7,643 bases of DNA from an uncultured Subdoligranulum sp. (GTDB lineage: Bacteria; Bacillota_A; Clostridia; Oscillospirales; Ruminococcaceae), in the NCBI RefSeq assembly GCF_937890665.1, contig NZ_CALADU010000048.1, positions 1 through 7,643 on the forward strand. The letters run 5' to 3'. A model generated the notes under the pieces. It was not told the DNA's origin and did no database searches. It saw nothing but the letters and a program-made list of their open reading frames with translations. The position numbers were made by a program, and so were the translations under genes. This document shows, in pieces, positions 1 to 6,464 of this stretch. The number at the start of each line of letters is the position of its first letter. The first letter of the stretch is position 1.

Positions 1-455
1 ACCGCACCACGTTTTACCTCCATTACACGGATACTACTCAACTGCTGCAAAGTATGGAGGAAGACCTGCTGGCAGAGGCCCAGGTGCTGGTGGACGCCCA
101 TATCCAGGAAACGGTGGCGGACGGCACCCTGCGCCCCGTGTTCGAGCCAATCCTGGACTTTGTGGTGGAGCATCGGGAGGTCTGCACTATCCTGTTTGAA
201 AACAACGAGGTTAGCCAGTTTGCCGAGCATTTGCAGCAGCTGATTCACCGTAACGGCACGGAGGTCATTCGGGCCTGGTTCCAGCCTATGGATGACCAGC
301 AGCTGTCCTATTTACTGAGATTCATCACCTATGGTCTCATTGGCCTGATTCGTGAGTGGTTCCAAAAGAACATGGACCTTCCCAAGGAAGAACTGCTTGT
401 CACCGCGGAGTTTCTGGTGGATGGCGCGACTTCCCGGCTCTTGAAAGACGCATGA
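1..455 (+). CDS. TetR/AcrR-family transcriptional regulator, 5' end missing (partial)
   Basis: This is the C-terminal part of a one-component DNA-binding repressor. The frame is open from base 3 with no start codon needed, and its first residues (RTTFYLHYTDTTQLL) match the recognition-helix end of a TetR helix-turn-helix (NRxTFYxHFxxxxxLL). The gene therefore begins upstream of the window, and the ATG at 54 is an internal methionine. About 150 residues are visible. After the HTH remnant comes an all-helical ligand-binding and dimerisation region (HREVCTILFE, LLRFITYGLIGLIREW, then a final helix ending LLKDA), the layout of TetR C-terminal domains that sense small molecules. It ends 81 bases before a second TetR gene on the same strand. 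The ligand and target cannot be read from sequence; TetR genes often act on a neighbour, which here may lie off the left edge. The family call is firm, the function unknown. Confidence 0.85.
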   Translation, partial: RTTFYLHYTDTTQLLQSMEEDLLAEAQVLVDAHIQETVADGTLRPVFEPILDFVVEHREVCTILFENNEVSQFAEHLQQLIHRNGTEVIRAWFQPMDDQQLSYLLRFITYGLIGLIREWFQKNMDLPKEELLVTAEFLVDGATSRLLKDA

Positions 456-522
456 ATCAGAGTGCTGGCATTGTTCTCACTGCATTTCCAAGTCATATGT
501 TGATATAGCGGAAATCAAATGA

Positions 523-528
523 GGGAGG
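523..528 (+). promoter_or_regulatory. Ribosome binding site that sets the GTG start of the second TetR gene
   Basis: GGGAGG lies 8 bases upstream of the GTG at 537. No in-frame ATG lies near the N-terminus, and the protein read from this GTG begins just before the first TetR helix. The site therefore supports GTG as the real start. Confidence 0.75.
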
Positions 529-536
529 CGTGAACC

Positions 537-1094
537 GTGGCCGGTTTTGCAAAAAAAGCGATTCGGGATTCGTTTATTAAGCTGTTGAATGAGAGGCCTC
601 TAAGCCAAATCACTGTCCGGGATATCGTGGATGCCTGTGGTGTTAACCGTAACACCTTTTATTATTATTTTCAGGATATTCCCCAATTGGTAGAAACGAT
701 TATTAACGAGGATGCGAATCGGGTGATTCAGGAACATCCCTCTATTGAGTCCGTCGAGGACTGTCTCAATGCCGCCATAAGGTTTGCATTGGAAAACCGG
801 AAAGCGGTACTGCACATTTATCACTCCATCAACCGGGATATCTATGAACAGTACCAATGGCGGGTATGTGAGCACGCAGTTACGACTTATGTAGATGGAA
901 TTCTGGCCGGACGGACCGTGGCGGAGCCGGACCGAAAGCTGATGATTGATTATTTGAAATGCATGTGTTTTGGCTTTGTCGTCGGCTGGCTGGAAACAGG
1001 GATGCAGGAAGGTATTCAATCGCGGTTCCATCGGATTTGCGAATTGAAGCGCGGCGATTTGGACGCGATGATTACCCGATGTGAAAAGAAATAA
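537..1094 (+). CDS. TetR/AcrR-family transcriptional regulator
   Basis: A complete 185-residue TetR-type regulator, typical in length. Residues about 6-20 form the first helix (KKAIRDSFIKLLNERP). Residues about 25-45 form the helix-turn-helix (ITVRDIVDACGVNRNTFYYYF), which is a textbook TetR signature. The rest is an alpha-helical ligand/dimer domain with a hydrophobic helix near 143-153 (CMCFGFVVGWL). The closely spaced HTH followed by a diverged C-terminus resembles DhaS-like and other clostridial TetR proteins, but no specific subfamily is assigned. It begins with GTG behind a good ribosome binding site and is followed about 30 bases later by a strong terminator, so its transcript ends there. 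It shares its strand with a preceding TetR gene, and no obvious effector gene is paired with it. It may control itself or the membrane-protein gene downstream; this is inference. The family call is firm, the regulon unknown. Confidence 0.92.
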   Translation: MAGFAKKAIRDSFIKLLNERPLSQITVRDIVDACGVNRNTFYYYFQDIPQLVETIINEDANRVIQEHPSIESVEDCLNAAIRFALENRKAVLHIYHSINRDIYEQYQWRVCEHAVTTYVDGILAGRTVAEPDRKLMIDYLKCMCFGFVVGWLETGMQEGIQSRFHRICELKRGDLDAMITRCEKK

Positions 1095-1125
1095 AACTTT
1101 GGCTTTTCTTAAGAACATAGAATCA

Positions 1126-1176
1126 GACAAAAGCAGCCCCTGTGCCTAAAAAACAGGCACAGGGGCTGCTTTTGTC
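1126..1176 (+). terminator. Strong, symmetrical rho-independent terminator
   Basis: A perfect 22-bp inverted repeat: the arms at 1126-1147 and 1155-1176 are exact reverse complements around a 7-base A-rich loop (1148-1154). The core stem is GC-rich (GCAGCCCCTGTGCC). It is flanked by AAAA at 1129-1132 and TTTT at 1170-1173, so the hairpin plus U-tract exists on both strands and could stop transcription in either direction. It lies 31 bases after the stop of the second TetR gene and should separate that transcript from the membrane-protein gene. Confidence 0.92.
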
Positions 1177-1433
1177 CATATGATGTGCGGGTGTTTCTAA
1201 GTACAATTGAAGCAGGCTTGGTCGGGCATTGCTGCGCAAACACATCCGTAATGCTGCTGGTCTTATAGTTACCTCTTATCGGCTACACATAGAACAGTGA
1301 AAGCCCATAGTCGAGTCCATTCAGATGTTACTACATTTCCCCAGCGTCATGAAGGAACAAGCAAAGTTCAGTGAGTTTCTGATTCTTCTATTTCCGCTGT
1401 TTAGCGAAACATTTTATCTTTTAGAGGTCTCCT
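1177..1433. other. Non-coding interval between the TetR terminator and the membrane-protein gene
   Basis: About 257 bases with no convincing gene. The promoter of the downstream gene is expected here because the terminator at 1126-1176 isolates it. The only -10-like element seen is TATAGT at 1264-1269, and it lacks a matching -35 box, so no promoter is called. There is no tRNA fold, no SAM riboswitch core and no clear repeat. An AGAGG ribosome binding site at 1423-1427 sits 6 bases before the ATG at 1434. Confidence 0.6.
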
Positions 1434-2450
1434 ATGGATAAGAAACAATGGAAAACAGTAGCAATCAGTGCCGCTACACTTTTGCTTTTATTCCTGTTGG
1501 TAATTTGGGTGTTTCGGGATCATTATCAGGAGATTTTGCGGAATATCCAGGCCGTCAGCATCAGAGAACTGTTGCTCCTGCTGGGCATGGGTCTTGCTTA
1601 TCAAATGCTTGAATCAGCAGTCTGCTTTGCGATGATTCGCCGTCGACTCCCAACATTTTCATATCGGCAAGCGGTAGAGGTGACCTTCCTTGGCGTTTTC
1701 GGAAACGTATCTACGCTTTCCGTCGGCTCTGTTCCCATGCAAAGCTATTACCTGCATCACTGCGGTATGATGACAGGCTGTGGCATTGGTACCATGATGC
1801 TGGAGTACATATTTCATAAGAGTTCTGTTTTAATCTACACCACCGTTATGCTGTTATTTCAGGGCCGCTGGCTCAGCGAAACTGGCCGCGGCTTTTCCCG
1901 CTACATACCGTTGGGATATGGAATCTGCGCTCTGATTATAGCGGCACTGGTTCTGCTGTGCGCCTGGGAAAAGGTGCAGTGGTTTGCATCCTGGGTGATT
2001 GATCATTTGCCGAATACGGAAAAATGGGAAGGCCGCAAGCGTCTGTGGAAAGACAATCTATCTTCGCTTCATACGGAATCCCCCAAATTGCTTCATGACC
2101 ACTGGTGCCTTCTCAAAGTGCTGTTATTCAATGGTCTAAAGCTATTTTGCCTTTACACCATACCGTTTCTCTGTATGGAGATATTGGGAATATCTGGTCC
2201 CTCCTTCTGGCACGTACAGCTGCTGACCGCACTGATGCATCTGATCTCCAACGCCCTGCCCAATGTGGCGGGCGTGGGGCCAGTGGAGTTTGCCTTCGTG
2301 CTGATATTTTCCCACTATATGGAATATGCCCAGGCATCCTCCGCTCTGATTCTATTCCGCGTCGCAACATTCTTTTTCCCATTTATCCTCAGCATCCTCG
2401 TATTCCTGCGCGCACAAAGGCGTGTACTGAACGATTCTCAGAAAACCTGA
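1434..2450 (+). CDS. Polytopic membrane protein, lysylphosphatidylglycerol synthase TM/flippase-like (UPF0104 family)
   Basis: A 338-residue integral membrane protein. Hydrophobic segments lie at about 8-27, 43-66, 115-142, 157-177, 226-250, 260-276, 283-297 and 303-325, with weaker ones between. A basic N-terminus (MDKKQWK) precedes the first. The late motif LPNVAGVGPVEFAFV (275-289), followed by an alphatic helix with ILFRVATFFFPFILS, matches the family pattern PxPGGxGxxE then hydrophobic YRxxxxxxP found in the flippase domain of MprF and in stand-alone AglD/UPF0104 proteins. MprF itself has an extra C-terminal aminoacyl-transferase domain that is absent here, so this is the membrane-only form. 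Family members are linked to lipid flipping or envelope lipid modification; the substrate here is unknown. The start is supported by AGAGG 6 bases upstream. metK follows after 62 bases. The central loop (about 190-222) is charged and probably cytoplasmic. Confidence 0.82.
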   Translation: MDKKQWKTVAISAATLLLLFLLVIWVFRDHYQEILRNIQAVSIRELLLLLGMGLAYQMLESAVCFAMIRRRLPTFSYRQAVEVTFLGVFGNVSTLSVGSVPMQSYYLHHCGMMTGCGIGTMMLEYIFHKSSVLIYTTVMLLFQGRWLSETGRGFSRYIPLGYGICALIIAALVLLCAWEKVQWFASWVIDHLPNTEKWEGRKRLWKDNLSSLHTESPKLLHDHWCLLKVLLFNGLKLFCLYTIPFLCMEILGISGPSFWHVQLLTALMHLISNALPNVAGVGPVEFAFVLIFSHYMEYAQASSALILFRVATFFFPFILSILVFLRAQRRVLNDSQKT

Positions 2451-2512
2451 TCCATCGCAATAGAAAGTGAGAACTCTCTGTCAGAGAAAAAATACAACAG
2501 GAGATGTGAGCT

Positions 2513-3670
2513 ATGAGAAAATTCTTGACTTCCGAATCGGTCACTGAAGGCCATCCTGACAAAATCTGTGATTTTGTTGCGGACAGTATTCTCAATGCGT
2601 TGCTGAACGAAGATCCCAAATCCCGGAGTGCAGTAGAGGTCACAGCGGAACCGGGAGCCATGCACATCATGGGCGAGATCACCAGCAAGGCATCCCCAAA
2701 TTTTGAGAAGATTGCCCGCCGCTGTATTGCAAAAATCGGCTATACAAGGCCCGAATATGGGTTTGACGCAAAAAGTGTCAATATTACTTGCTCCATCCAT
2801 GAGCAGTCTCCTGACATCGCAATGGGTGTGGATGCGGCCGCCGACGGCTCCAAGGATGTGGGTGCCGGCGATCAGGGTATGATGTTCGGCTACGCCTGCG
2901 ATGAGACCACCGAATTGATGCCGCTGTCTATCACCTTGGCCCACGCCCTGACCTGCCGCTTGACGGAAGTCCGAAAGTCTGGCCTATTGCCCTACCTGCG
3001 TCCGGATGGAAAGGCACAGGTCACAGTGGAGTATGTGGATGGTGCGCCAATACGGGTAGACACTGTGGTAGTCTCTGCCCAACACGATCCGGATATTGAT
3101 ATGAAGGTGCTACGCAAGGATATTTTGGAGCGGGTTGTGTTCCCCGTCATTGATGCCAAGCTACTGGACGAAAACACGAAATACTATATCAATCCCACGG
3201 GGCGCTTTGTGCTGGGAGGACCCGCCGCGGACACCGGTCTGACCGGAAGAAAGATCATCTGCGATACTTATGGCGGCATCGGCCATCACGGCGGCGGAGC
3301 GTTCTCCGGCAAAGATGCCACGAAGGTTGACCGGAGCGCCGCATATATGGCCCGCCACGTCGCGAAAACCGCGGTGGCGGCGGGTGCTGCCAAGCAGTTG
3401 GAACTGCAGCTGGGCTATGCCATCGGTGTCTCTGAGCCAGTGTCCGTTTCTGTGGAAACCTTTGGGACAGGCCGACTGCCGGATGATGTACTGTGCGACT
3501 GGGTCCGCAATTGCTTTGACCTGCGCCCCGGAGCCATCATCCAATATTTAAAACTGGACAGTCCCATTTTTGCTGAGACCACAAATTATGGCCATTTCGG
3601 GAGAAACGGATTCCCCTGGGAGCAGGTAAATGAAACCGCGATGGATGCACTGAAAATGCGGCTTGTTTAA
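2513..3670 (+). CDS. metK: S-adenosylmethionine synthetase (methionine adenosyltransferase)
   Basis: Cytosolic enzyme that makes S-adenosylmethionine from methionine and ATP, releasing phosphate and diphosphate; the product is the main methyl donor and a precursor for other pathways. At 385 residues it has the normal full length. The N-terminal motif [12 protein letters not shown] (6-17) contains the catalytic His14. The two family signatures are present: [11 protein letters not shown] (117-127) and the glycine-rich phosphate loop GGGAFSGKD (260-268). Further conserved blocks are [12 protein letters not shown] (226-237), DTYGG (251-255), KVDRSAAY (271-278), and the C-terminal AYGHFGR-like segment (here [13 protein letters not shown]). 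All key residues expected for activity appear intact. The start is backed by AGGAGA at 2499-2504. The gene ends in a hairpin terminator that overlaps its last codons. No SAM riboswitch is visible upstream, although metK is riboswitch-controlled in many Firmicutes. Confidence 0.98.
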   Translation: MRKFLTSESVTEGHPDKICDFVADSILNALLNEDPKSRSAVEVTAEPGAMHIMGEITSKASPNFEKIARRCIAKIGYTRPEYGFDAKSVNITCSIHEQSPDIAMGVDAAADGSKDVGAGDQGMMFGYACDETTELMPLSITLAHALTCRLTEVRKSGLLPYLRPDGKAQVTVEYVDGAPIRVDTVVVSAQHDPDIDMKVLRKDILERVVFPVIDAKLLDENTKYYINPTGRFVLGGPAADTGLTGRKIICDTYGGIGHHGGGAFSGKDATKVDRSAAYMARHVAKTAVAAGAAKQLELQLGYAIGVSEPVSVSVETFGTGRLPDDVLCDWVRNCFDLRPGAIIQYLKLDSPIFAETTNYGHFGRNGFPWEQVNETAMDALKMRLV

Positions 3671-3683
3671 AAGCCGCATTTTT
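3653..3683 (+). terminator. Rho-independent terminator overlapping the 3' end of metK
   Basis: The arms at 3653-3664 (AAAATGCGGCTT) and 3671-3682 (AAGCCGCATTTT) are perfect 12-bp complements around a 6-base loop, with a run of five T at 3679-3683. The left arm lies inside the final metK codons (encoding KMRL) and the stop codon TAA at 3668-3670 is in the loop. Run-through to the kinase gene is thus expected to be limited. Confidence 0.88.
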
Positions 3684-3747
3684 CATACTGGGTGGAGACG
3701 TGACGTTGTGAAAGAATTTGCTGTATCTCGAACCTGTGCGGAGAATT

Positions 3748-3755
3748 AGAGGAGG
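3748..3755 (+). promoter_or_regulatory. Ribosome binding site that sets the kinase start at ATG 3763
   Basis: AGAGGAGG sits 7 bases upstream of the ATG at 3763. An upstream in-frame TTG at 3718 would add 15 residues, but it has no such site and would place this purine run inside the coding sequence. The ATG also gives the N-terminus expected for a TGS domain. Confidence 0.88.
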
Positions 3756-3762
3756 CTGTTCT

Positions 3763-5433
3763 ATGGAAAATACGAGAATGATGAAAGTGAACGTGGATGG
3801 CGTTGAATATATTTATCCAAAAGGAACTCTGTATCAGGCGATAGCTGCTGATTTTCAGGAAGGATATGCGCATGATATTTTGCTTGTCAATCGAAACGGG
3901 AAACTCTGTGAACTGCACAAGGCTTTGGATAGGGATTGCACGCTGAAAATGATTACGGTAGAAGAAAAGCCGGGGATGCAGACTTATGAACGCAGTGTGG
4001 TTTTTCTGATGCTGAAAGCCTTCTATGATGTGGTTCGCAAGGAGAATGTTGAGCGCGTTTCCGTCGAGTATTCCATCAGCCATGCCTTGTTTATCCGGGC
4101 AAAGGGGGCCTTCACACTGGGACAGGAGCTGCTGAACCAGGTTGAAGGCCGCATGAGGGCGATTTCCGAACAGGCAGTACCTATTCGGAAAGAATCCATC
4201 AATACCGATGATGCTGTAGAACTGTTTCGCAAAACACAAATGTACGACAAGGCGCAGCTGCTCAGCTTTCGGATCAATTCCCATGTCAATATTTATTTTC
4301 TGGATGAGTTTTCAGATTATTTTTACGGCTACATGGTTCCTGATACGGGGTATTTGAAATGCTTTGGCCTGCAGCTGTTTGAGAGCGGATTTGTTCTGCG
4401 TCTGCCAGATCAAAAGAATCCCAGTCAGCTGGGAGCGTTCCATCCCTCCATGAAGGTATTCCGGGAACTTTACGACGCCACCCTCAGATCTGAGGCGCTG
4501 CATATCTCTAATGTTGCGGAGATGAACGGAGTCATTTCACAGGGAAATGCTACACACATGATCCTTGCGCACGAGGCAATGATGGAAAAGAAAATCGGAG
4601 ATATTGCAGGTGAAATTGCAGCCCGGAAGGATGTTCGCTTCGTTATGATTGCCGGCCCTTCGTCCTCAGGAAAGACGACATTTTCCCATCGCCTGTCCAC
4701 CCAGCTTTTGGCGTGCGGCCTGCACCCACATGCCATCGCAACGGACAATTATTTTAAAAACCGCTCCGAGACGCCCTTGGATCAAAACGGTCAGTATGAT
4801 TTTGAGAGTTTGGGCGCCATGGATGTTGAGCAGTTCAATGCGGATATGACACGGCTCCTAAGGGGTGAGACGGTGGAAATCCCACAGTTCAACTTCAAAA
4901 AGGGCGTCCGTGAATACAACGGCGACTATCTGACCCTGGGAGCGCAGGATGTTCTTGTCATCGAGGGCATCCACTGCCTGAACGATCAGCTTTCCTATTC
5001 TCTGCCGAAAGAGAGCAAATACAAAATCTACATCAGCTGCCTGACTACGCTGAATGTCGATGACCACAACTACATCCCCACAACAGACGCACGACTTTTG
5101 CGAAGGATCGAACGGGATGCAAGGACCCGGGGTTACAGCGCCAGGGCTACCATTCAGATGTGGCCGTCTGTAAGAAGAGGAGAAGAAAACAATATTTTCC
5201 CGTTTCAAGACAGTGCGGACATGATTTTCAACTCGGCACTGATTTATGAAATCGCCCTTTTGAAACCCTTTGTGGAACCGCTGCTTTTTGGCGTTCCAAA
5301 AGATTGTGAGGAATACATCGAGGCAAAGCGCTTGCTGAAATTCTTAAACTATTTTTTACCCATTCCAGCAGACGACGTGCCAAAAACCTCCCTGATGCGA
5401 GAATTCATTGGCGGAGGCTGTTACAAAGTATAA
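3763..5433 (+). CDS. Nucleoside kinase with N-terminal TGS and ThrRS-like domains (uridine kinase-like)
   Basis: A 556-residue P-loop kinase of the clostridial 'nucleoside kinase' fusion family. Residues about 7-67 form a TGS-like domain (VNVDGVEYIYPKGT start). Residues about 70-215 resemble the second additional (editing-type) domain of threonyl-tRNA synthetase, including SDYFYGYMVPDTGYLKCFGL. The kinase domain covers about 290-510. It has a Walker A loop GPSSSGKTT (298-306), TDNYFKN (327-333) matching the uridine-kinase DNYY motif, PQFNFKKGVREY (374-385), VIEGIH (399-404) and an arginine-rich lid RLLRRIERD (444-452). It ends in the conserved MREFIGG tail, so it is complete. The likely reaction is phosphorylation of uridine or a related nucleoside with ATP or GTP; the substrate is inferred from the fold. 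The role of the synthetase-like part is unknown. It lies 92 bases after metK and 141 bases before the DegV gene. Confidence 0.93.
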   Translation: MENTRMMKVNVDGVEYIYPKGTLYQAIAADFQEGYAHDILLVNRNGKLCELHKALDRDCTLKMITVEEKPGMQTYERSVVFLMLKAFYDVVRKENVERVSVEYSISHALFIRAKGAFTLGQELLNQVEGRMRAISEQAVPIRKESINTDDAVELFRKTQMYDKAQLLSFRINSHVNIYFLDEFSDYFYGYMVPDTGYLKCFGLQLFESGFVLRLPDQKNPSQLGAFHPSMKVFRELYDATLRSEALHISNVAEMNGVISQGNATHMILAHEAMMEKKIGDIAGEIAARKDVRFVMIAGPSSSGKTTFSHRLSTQLLACGLHPHAIATDNYFKNRSETPLDQNGQYDFESLGAMDVEQFNADMTRLLRGETVEIPQFNFKKGVREYNGDYLTLGAQDVLVIEGIHCLNDQLSYSLPKESKYKIYISCLTTLNVDDHNYIPTTDARLLRRIERDARTRGYSARATIQMWPSVRRGEENNIFPFQDSADMIFNSALIYEIALLKPFVEPLLFGVPKDCEEYIEAKRLLKFLNYFLPIPADDVPKTSLMREFIGGGCYKV

Positions 5434-5563
5434 ATCAGTATTGGTGGAAACAGCCATTCAGGACCCCACAACTCTGGCAATTTATCGATTCTTGTTTGCT
5501 CAAATAGTTTTGTCCTTTGGGGCAGGCAATTATTTGGGCTCTGATTCGTAAAAAGGAAGTCTT

Positions 5564-5569
5564 AGGAGG
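5564..5569 (+). promoter_or_regulatory. Strong ribosome binding site of the DegV-family gene
   Basis: A full AGGAGG consensus lies 5 bases before the ATG at 5575. It supports that start and suggests efficient translation. Confidence 0.8.
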
Positions 5570-5574
5570 ACAAT

Positions 5575-6417
5575 ATGAGTATTAAAATTGTGACGGATTC
5601 AACCTGCGATTTGCCCCGGGAACTCATTCATGCACATCATATTTCGGTGATCCCCCTGCACATAAACAAAGGAGAAGACTCCTTTTTGGATGGCCTCGAA
5701 ATCACGCCGGAGGATATCTTTTCTTATGTGGAAAAAGGAGGAGATATCTGCACAACAGCTGCGCCAAATCCTATGGAGCTGTCAGAATATTTCGAGGAAC
5801 TCAGCCTGCAATATGAAGCGGTTATCATGATTACAATTGGCTCCGGTTTTTCAAGCTGCTATCAAAATGCAGTGATTGCTGCCAGTGAATTTTCCAATGT
5901 GTACATAGTGGATTCAAAGAATCTATCCAGTGGTCAGGGGATTATTGTGATGGAAGCGGCCAAAATGGCAGAACAGGGCGTCTCACCCGAAAAGATATGT
6001 ATGCGCTTGGAGAGTGCCGCAAGCCGTGTCAATGCCAGCTTTATTCTTGACCGGTTGGACTATATGCGAAAGGGCGGCCGTTGTTCTTCCGTTGCGGCAC
6101 TGGGGGCAAATTTGATGCATCTGAAACCGTGCATCGAAGTCAGCGGTGGAATCATGCGCGTAGGAAAAAAGTATCGGGGTTCTCTGGAAAAAGTCATGTA
6201 TCAATATACCAAAGACCGCATTTCGGTACCCGGAAATATTTCTGATGGACGTGTCTATATTGTATATCCATCTGCTAAGCGGGAAGCTGTGGACGCTGCG
6301 AGGCAGGTCCTGACCGAAGATAAAAGATTCACTGATATTCAAGAGACCTTCGCGGGCTGCACAGTAGCATGCCATTGCGGACCCAACACGATTGGTGTGA
6401 TGTTTCTTGAGGATTAG
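5575..6417 (+). CDS. DegV-family fatty-acid-binding protein (FakB-like)
   Basis: A 280-residue cytosolic protein of normal length for the DegV family. The family binds a fatty acid; FakB members present it to the kinase FakA for phosphorylation and entry into phospholipid synthesis. Visible motifs, in order: KIVTDSTCDLP (4-14), the first strand and ligand loop; TTAAPNP (60-66), equivalent to the family TSQPSP segment; GSGFSSCYQNA (89-99), matching SSGLSGTYQSA; VDSKNLSSGQG (112-122); LDRLDYMRKGGRCS (158-171), matching VDTLEYLKKGGRIS; and HCGPNTIGVMF (267-277), with the conserved ligand-contacting His267. The TSQP loop reads TTAAP and SGTY reads SSCY, so pocket details may differ. No FakA gene is in the window. 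Upstream is the nucleoside kinase and 47 bases downstream is glgB; co-transcription is plausible because no terminator was seen. The family is certain, the lipid unknown. Confidence 0.95.
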   Translation: MSIKIVTDSTCDLPRELIHAHHISVIPLHINKGEDSFLDGLEITPEDIFSYVEKGGDICTTAAPNPMELSEYFEELSLQYEAVIMITIGSGFSSCYQNAVIAASEFSNVYIVDSKNLSSGQGIIVMEAAKMAEQGVSPEKICMRLESAASRVNASFILDRLDYMRKGGRCSSVAALGANLMHLKPCIEVSGGIMRVGKKYRGSLEKVMYQYTKDRISVPGNISDGRVYIVYPSAKREAVDAARQVLTEDKRFTDIQETFAGCTVACHCGPNTIGVMFLED

Positions 6418-6464
6418 AAAACAAATAATGGAAAAGCGAGCAGCTGTTGTGATAGGAGCAGAAC

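Noticed and set aside
471..507. Possible promoter for the second TetR gene (TTGTTC at 471 with AT-rich CATATGTTGATATA downstream)
   Set aside because: No -10 hexamer of good match falls at 16-18 bases from the TTGTTC box, so the call would be guesswork.
600..1130. Long reverse-strand open frame opposite the second TetR gene, and similar ones opposite metK and the kinase
   Set aside because: They are antisense to clearly recognised genes, show no family motifs, and lack ribosome binding sites; they are shadows.
1325..1441. A 38-codon open frame overlapping the start of the membrane-protein gene
   Set aside because: No ribosome binding site precedes its ATG, no recognisable family, and the overlap is only by chance with the stronger start at 1434.
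2451..2512. Possible SAM riboswitch ahead of metK
   Set aside because: The gap is only 62 bases and shows no conserved SAM-I core or following terminator hairpin; nothing similar was seen in 1177-1433.
4482..4495. Perfect 14-base palindrome CCTCAGATCTGAGG inside the kinase gene
   Set aside because: It lies in coding sequence of an intact protein and is short; no evidence of operator function.
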